Both the position numbers and the translations under genes were made by a program. Below the pieces are notes generated by a model. It ran no database searches and was not told the origin of the DNA. It worked only from the letters and a program-made list of their open reading frames with translations. From assembly GCA_009377845.1 (NCBI GenBank), contig WHTE01000002.1, forward strand, positions 1-61,806: a DNA stretch of 61,806 bases, given 5' to 3'. This stretch comes from Nitrospirales bacterium. GTDB taxonomy: Bacteria > Nitrospirota > Nitrospiria > Nitrospirales > UBA8639. Shown here piece after piece: positions 58,760 through 61,806 of the stretch (positions within the stretch are counted from its first letter, which is position 1; every line of letters begins with the position of its first letter).

Positions 58760-59374
58760 ATGACATTCTATAGAACAAGACTGCCTTATCTTGAGAGACC
58801 AGATTTATCCCCCTTTCTTGTCCATCTCACAAAGGCAGGAGATGGTTGCACGGCCTACGATAATTTGATCAACATTATTGAAAGTGGAACAATAAGGGGG
58901 AGTGACAACAGTGCAGGATATATTAAAGGCCCCTATCCTGCTACCTCCTTTATGGATATACCCTTGTCTTCTCTGAAATATGTCCTAAATACAATCAACA
59001 CAAAATCCCCTTCTCCACGTTACGGACCCTGTGGAATTGTCATTTCAAAAGAAGACGCATATTCTCAGGGGGCACGACCAGTTCTGTATCTCTCAAATCC
59101 TGAAATAAACGAAATGGGCATAACAGACGACCATCTATGGCGCGTGGTTATATTTGAAGGGGTTATAAACGGCTCTATCGGTTGGTTACATGAAAGAGAG
59201 TGGCGCATTAAAGGGGATTATTCCTTGACGCAGCCGTTGGCGGTTCTTGTCAAAGACTGCAATCAGGCAAAAAGGCTTAATAGGAAAATAAATAGTTCTC
59301 CCAGAAGTTTCACAAGCATTCCTCAGTCAATAATTCCATTAGACATACTTTGCCAAGGCTTGCCATTTTTGTGA
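58760..59374 (+). CDS. AbiGi/DarT-like protein of unknown function
   Basis: 204 residues, AT-rich. The order VHLTK (about 21-25), NIIESGTIRGS, FMDIPLS (64-70), GIVISKEDAYSQGARPVLYL (92-111) and EREWR (145-149) resembles abortive-infection AbiGi-type and related DUF2971/DarT-like proteins, where a His near the start, a (C/S)FxDIPL strand and a late Glu recur. This is recognition by pattern only. No membrane segment or signal peptide. If correct, it would be a phage-defence protein, perhaps an ADP-ribosyltransferase fold. No antitoxin gene is adjacent. Confidence 0.55.
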   Translation: MTFYRTRLPYLERPDLSPFLVHLTKAGDGCTAYDNLINIIESGTIRGSDNSAGYIKGPYPATSFMDIPLSSLKYVLNTINTKSPSPRYGPCGIVISKEDAYSQGARPVLYLSNPEINEMGITDDHLWRVVIFEGVINGSIGWLHEREWRIKGDYSLTQPLAVLVKDCNQAKRLNRKINSSPRSFTSIPQSIIPLDILCQGLPFL

Positions 59375-60024
59375 GAAAAGTATTGGGAGCCAGTCTTGAC
59401 TTTAGTTAATGCCTCCAAAGTGACTAAAGCGCCAAACGAAGTGACACTTTCACTTCAAATTCCGGTCTACCCATACCTTCCCATGGGCTGAAGGTATTTA
59501 AGATGGAATCAGTCTCCTGAGAAAAATAAAGGGGTCGGAAATCGTTAATTCTTGTTGTTGGGCTAATCCACCCCTAATTCAGGCCAACTGTTACGTGTCA
59601 TGCCCATCATATGATGACCTGGCAGGTGAACTTGGCAGCTTTCGCACCCAATACATCTATAGCGCCTTTTGCCAAGTGCTTCGTCGGACAGCCTTCGCGT
59701 CAGTACATATGCTTTTCGATCCGTGCTTAAGTTTTTGCAGGTCTCCATGGCCTGCCAGCCGAAGCTTTAGCCGCTTGCGCGCCAAAGCTGGCTTCAGCGG
59801 CGGGCGCGAAGGCTGGCGGAGAGGGTGGGAATTTGAAGTCGTGCCGGCGTTGCTCGCCTGCACTCCCACTAGGGGGCCAGCCCCCTCGTGCCTTCGCATG
59901 GCTCCGGTCACCCCATGAAGGGGAAATATCCCCTTCAAAACCTCTGTTCAAATCCCACCCTCTGTCTTATACCGCGTTGAGGAAATTTCGTGCTCCACTC
60001 TTAATCAATGGGCTGACGATGTTG
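59375..60024. other. Gap between the AbiGi-like gene and tRNA-Ser
   Basis: 650 bases, no credible gene. It contains the second GACTTTAGTT motif, a GGGGTCGGAAATCGTTAATTC phrase (59531-59551), a GC-rich imperfect hairpin (59754-59817), two short tRNA-Ser T-arm fragments in opposite orientation, and a small hairpin at 59917-59936. Confidence 0.6.
59754..59964. repeat. GC-rich palindromic block with tRNA-Ser fragments at its right part
   Basis: GCCAGCC (59754) and GGCTGGC (59811-59817) bound an imperfect GC-rich hairpin. It runs directly into TGGCGGAGAGGGTGGGAATTTGAA (59814-59837, minus sense of the tRNA-Ser 3' end). GTTCAAATCCCACCCTCTG (59946-59964) is the same tRNA segment in the plus sense. 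GAAGGGGA/TCCCCTTC (59917-59936) forms an 8-bp stem between them. Confidence 0.55.
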
Positions 60025-60113
60025 TGGCGGAGAGGGTGGGATTTGAACCCACGGTCCCTTTTGAGGACAACGGTTTTCGAGACCGTCCGAATCGGCCACT
60101 CTCGCACCTCTCC
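60025..60113 (-). tRNA. tRNA-Ser (anticodon CGA)
   Basis: On the minus strand GGAGAGG pairs with CCTCTCC, then G and an encoded CCA (60025-60027). The anticodon stem ACGGT/ACCGT encloses CTCGAAA, giving CGA for UCG codons. The long variable arm is that of a class II tRNA, and the T-loop is GTTCAAATC. Its 3' end faces the putative island. Confidence 0.97.
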
Positions 60114-60126
60114 GTGTTCGTGTATG

Positions 60127-60621
60127 TTATGCGGTGGGAACTGGTTGGGTTCTCCGTAGGCTCTGAAAAAAGTTCTGCAAGATCGCTCGACAATCTTCCG
60201 CCAGGATATCTGAGTCGACCGTGACACGATGATTAAACCGGGTTTCTGCCGGGAGATTGCAGATTGACCCGCATGCGCCGGCCCTCGAATCCCATGTGCC
60301 GAACACCACACGCGCAATCCTGGCTTGAATGATGGCACCCGCACACATGGCGCACGGTTCCAATGTGACATAGAGCGTGGAGCCTGTCAGACGCCAGGAC
60401 CCCAATGACATCGAAGCGGATCGAATGGCCATGAGTTCGGCATGGGCGGTCGGGTCTTGTGTTCCCTCCCGTTGATTGAAGCCGGTCGCCAAGATGTTTC
60501 CATCCTGGACCAGCACTGCTCCAACCGGGACTTCCTCCGCACGAAGGGCTTGATGGGCCATGTCCAGGGCCATGCGCATGAAATGCGTATCACTGGTCGG
60601 ATCAGATGCGGAGATGATCAT
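60127..60621 (-). CDS. tadA: tRNA-specific adenosine deaminase
   Basis: Makes inosine-34 in tRNA-Arg(ACG). 164 residues. Zinc ligands and proton shuttle: His60 and Glu62 (HAE) and Cys90/Cys93 (PCAMC). EEVPVGAVLV at the start and RARVVFG-like ARIARVVFGTWD are typical. It lies directly upstream of tRNA-Ser on the same strand with 13 bases between, and diverges from the SprT-like gene. Confidence 0.95.
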   Translation of the reverse strand: MIISASDPTSDTHFMRMALDMAHQALRAEEVPVGAVLVQDGNILATGFNQREGTQDPTAHAELMAIRSASMSLGSWRLTGSTLYVTLEPCAMCAGAIIQARIARVVFGTWDSRAGACGSICNLPAETRFNHRVTVDSDILAEDCRAILQNFFQSLRRTQPVPTA

Positions 60622-60733
60622 ATCAATACGTTATGTGTGATGATGACTGGTTTGAGTAAAGTTCTTGTTTCGAAAAGCAAAAAAAATGGTAACATAGCCA
60701 CTACATGATGTATAGCCAACCTTCCCGGAAATC

Positions 60734-61354
60734 TTGGTGAAATCTCCCCCCCGTGCCGTGCGTCAGGGGCTCGTTCCTTTGGAGCAGGTGCAAGCCATGT
60801 GGCAGAGCCTGGTTCACCGCTTTTTTGAGAATCGGTTACCCCTGATTACCATTGAGTGGAGCGCGCGATTAACCTCATCGGCTGGGCTGTTTGTGAGTCA
60901 GGTCGGTCCCAGGAGCGTGTGGGTGCCACGTGAGTATCGACAGGGTGCGGCCCGCGTCATCAGACTGTCCGCCCCCTTGCTTTGCGATCAACCTGAAGAC
61001 GAACTTCGGCGAACGTTGGCGCATGAAATGATCCATCAATGGCAGTTTGATATTCGGAAGCATCGCCCCTCGCATGGAGCGGAATTTCGAGAGATGATGC
61101 ACCGGATGAACGCGGAGGGGCTTGGGATTACTGTTCGTCATCGGTTAGATGCGGCTGTACAATCAGGGAATCGATTTGCCTGGCAGTGTCTCCAATGCGG
61201 GATGGCCTATCATCGGCAACGACGGACGATTATTCCCGCTCGACATATTTGCAGTCGATGTCGGGGAACACTGGTGGAGGTTGCGTTGGAGCCGGGATTC
61301 GACAGAGAAATCGCAATTCCCCAATGCCAACTAAGTTTTAATTTTTGGGCGTGA
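60734..61354 (+). CDS. SprT-like zinc metalloprotease-fold protein
   Basis: 206 residues. The zinc motif is HEMIH at 97-101 (LAHEMIHQWQ), with a third ligand probably His in PSHGAEF. A C-terminal zinc ribbon has CLQC and CSRC. Domain order matches SprT/Spartan-like proteins, whose eukaryotic members degrade DNA-protein crosslinks; bacterial function is uncertain. Start is TTG 60734 or GTG 60737; GGAA lies a few bases upstream. Confidence 0.88.
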   Translation: MVKSPPRAVRQGLVPLEQVQAMWQSLVHRFFENRLPLITIEWSARLTSSAGLFVSQVGPRSVWVPREYRQGAARVIRLSAPLLCDQPEDELRRTLAHEMIHQWQFDIRKHRPSHGAEFREMMHRMNAEGLGITVRHRLDAAVQSGNRFAWQCLQCGMAYHRQRRTIIPARHICSRCRGTLVEVALEPGFDREIAIPQCQLSFNFWA

Positions 61355-61371
61355 GGAGCGAAGGCGAAGAA

Positions 61372-61524
61372 TTATCGACGAAAGGCGTCTTTTCCGCGGA
61401 TAACCTCGGCGAGAAGTTTATCGGCCAGTTTGGCAGCCCGACGATATCGCCACCATCGAATGATTATGGCCCAAATCACAATGGTTCCCAGGGTGAGCAA
61501 CAGGCCTGTTGTGATGTTGTCCAT
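61372..61524 (-). CDS. Small single-span membrane protein (50 residues)
   Basis: From ATG 61524: MDNITTGLLLTLGTIVIWAI, then IIRWWRYRRAAKLADK and a basic tail ending DAFRR. One transmembrane helix (about 7-22) followed by an Arg/Trp-rich cytoplasmic part. Coding character is good for its size, but no clear ribosome-binding site is visible. Convergent with the SprT-like gene. Family unknown. Confidence 0.5.
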   Translation of the reverse strand: MDNITTGLLLTLGTIVIWAIIIRWWRYRRAAKLADKLLAEVIRGKDAFRR

Positions 61525-61703
61525 AGCCGCAGTTTAGAAGAATAATTTTCCAGATGGCAAGGTGGGGGGACGCCTTGAGAACGGGGGTTGATTTATCATG
61601 GAATGGCAAGCTGGGCTAAAAAATATAACTGAATGAAATAATTGTGAAATTTCATCATTTTCTAATGAAAAGGTTTGCATAAAAAGGGCAGTGGTTCCTG
61701 AAT

Positions 61704-61806
61704 ATGGATGTCCTGATTTTACTCGCATCGTTGGTCGTCATTCTGTTAGGGGCGGAGGCCTTTACGAACAGTTTAGAGCATTTTGGGGAGCGTCTCGGGA
61801 TTTCGG
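61704..61806 (+). CDS. Sodium:calcium antiporter family protein (5' part)
   Basis: The first 34 codons from ATG 61704, running off the window. MDVLILLASLVVILLGAEAF then TNSLEHFGERLGIS resembles the first helix and alpha-repeat entry of YrbG-like Ca2+/cation antiporters. Only the N terminus is visible, so the call is provisional. Confidence 0.6.
   Translation, partial: MDVLILLASLVVILLGAEAFTNSLEHFGERLGIS

Overview
The window is ordinary, gene-dense bacterial chromosome of roughly 50% GC, judged by eye. Its housekeeping gene order, a cobA-hemD fusion, dispersed TGTTGAA...TTCAACA palindromic repeats and an N-acetylglutaminylglutamine amide (NAGGN) osmolyte cluster look most like a member of the Nitrospirota, of the Nitrospira type. 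No gene here proves this (no rRNA, no nitrite oxidoreductase), so the assignment is an inference from remembered gene organisation.

Left part (1-23.7 kb, mostly + strand): the tail of an unidentified gene; recG; tRNA-Leu(CAA) with a clear promoter; an exported protein of unknown function between a near-consensus promoter and a strong terminator; a TusA-like protein; rsmI (minus strand) and a divergent SDR dehydrogenase; then a tetrapyrrole operon (ccsA/hemX-like, hemA, hemC, cobA-hemD fusion, CBS protein, hemB) that runs into ribF, tilS, hpt and ftsH. Most of these genes overlap or nearly touch. folP, glmM, comEC and a pentapeptide-repeat protein follow.

Middle (23.9-43.2 kb): a ZIP-type metal permease with a palindromic operator candidate, a large thioredoxin-like/aldo-keto reductase fusion, a c-type cytochrome, a DnaJ-domain protein, an ArsC/Spx-like protein, fumC, nadK, clpC, tsaD, hflX, nth, yicC, gmk, rpoZ and coaBC. 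hflX appears to need an AUU start.

Right part (43.2-61.8 kb): a 1 kb stretch with no confident gene but with a repeat and a candidate 20-residue membrane peptide; an OPT-family transporter; the three-gene NAGGN cluster (asnO, ngg, M42 peptidase); pyk, divergent from an unusual histidine phosphatase-phosphofructokinase fusion. From 55.9 to 60.0 kb the DNA is visibly more AT-rich. It holds a gene with an RNHAAH (HEPN-type) motif broken by a 5-bp tandem duplication, a Sel1-repeat lipoprotein, a protein resembling AbiGi/DarT-like defence proteins, and several partial copies of the adjacent tRNA-Ser(CGA). I read this as an eroded island at a tRNA-Ser attachment site, and it is the most promising accessory locus. 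tadA, a SprT-like metalloprotease, a 50-residue membrane protein and the start of a sodium:calcium antiporter end the window.
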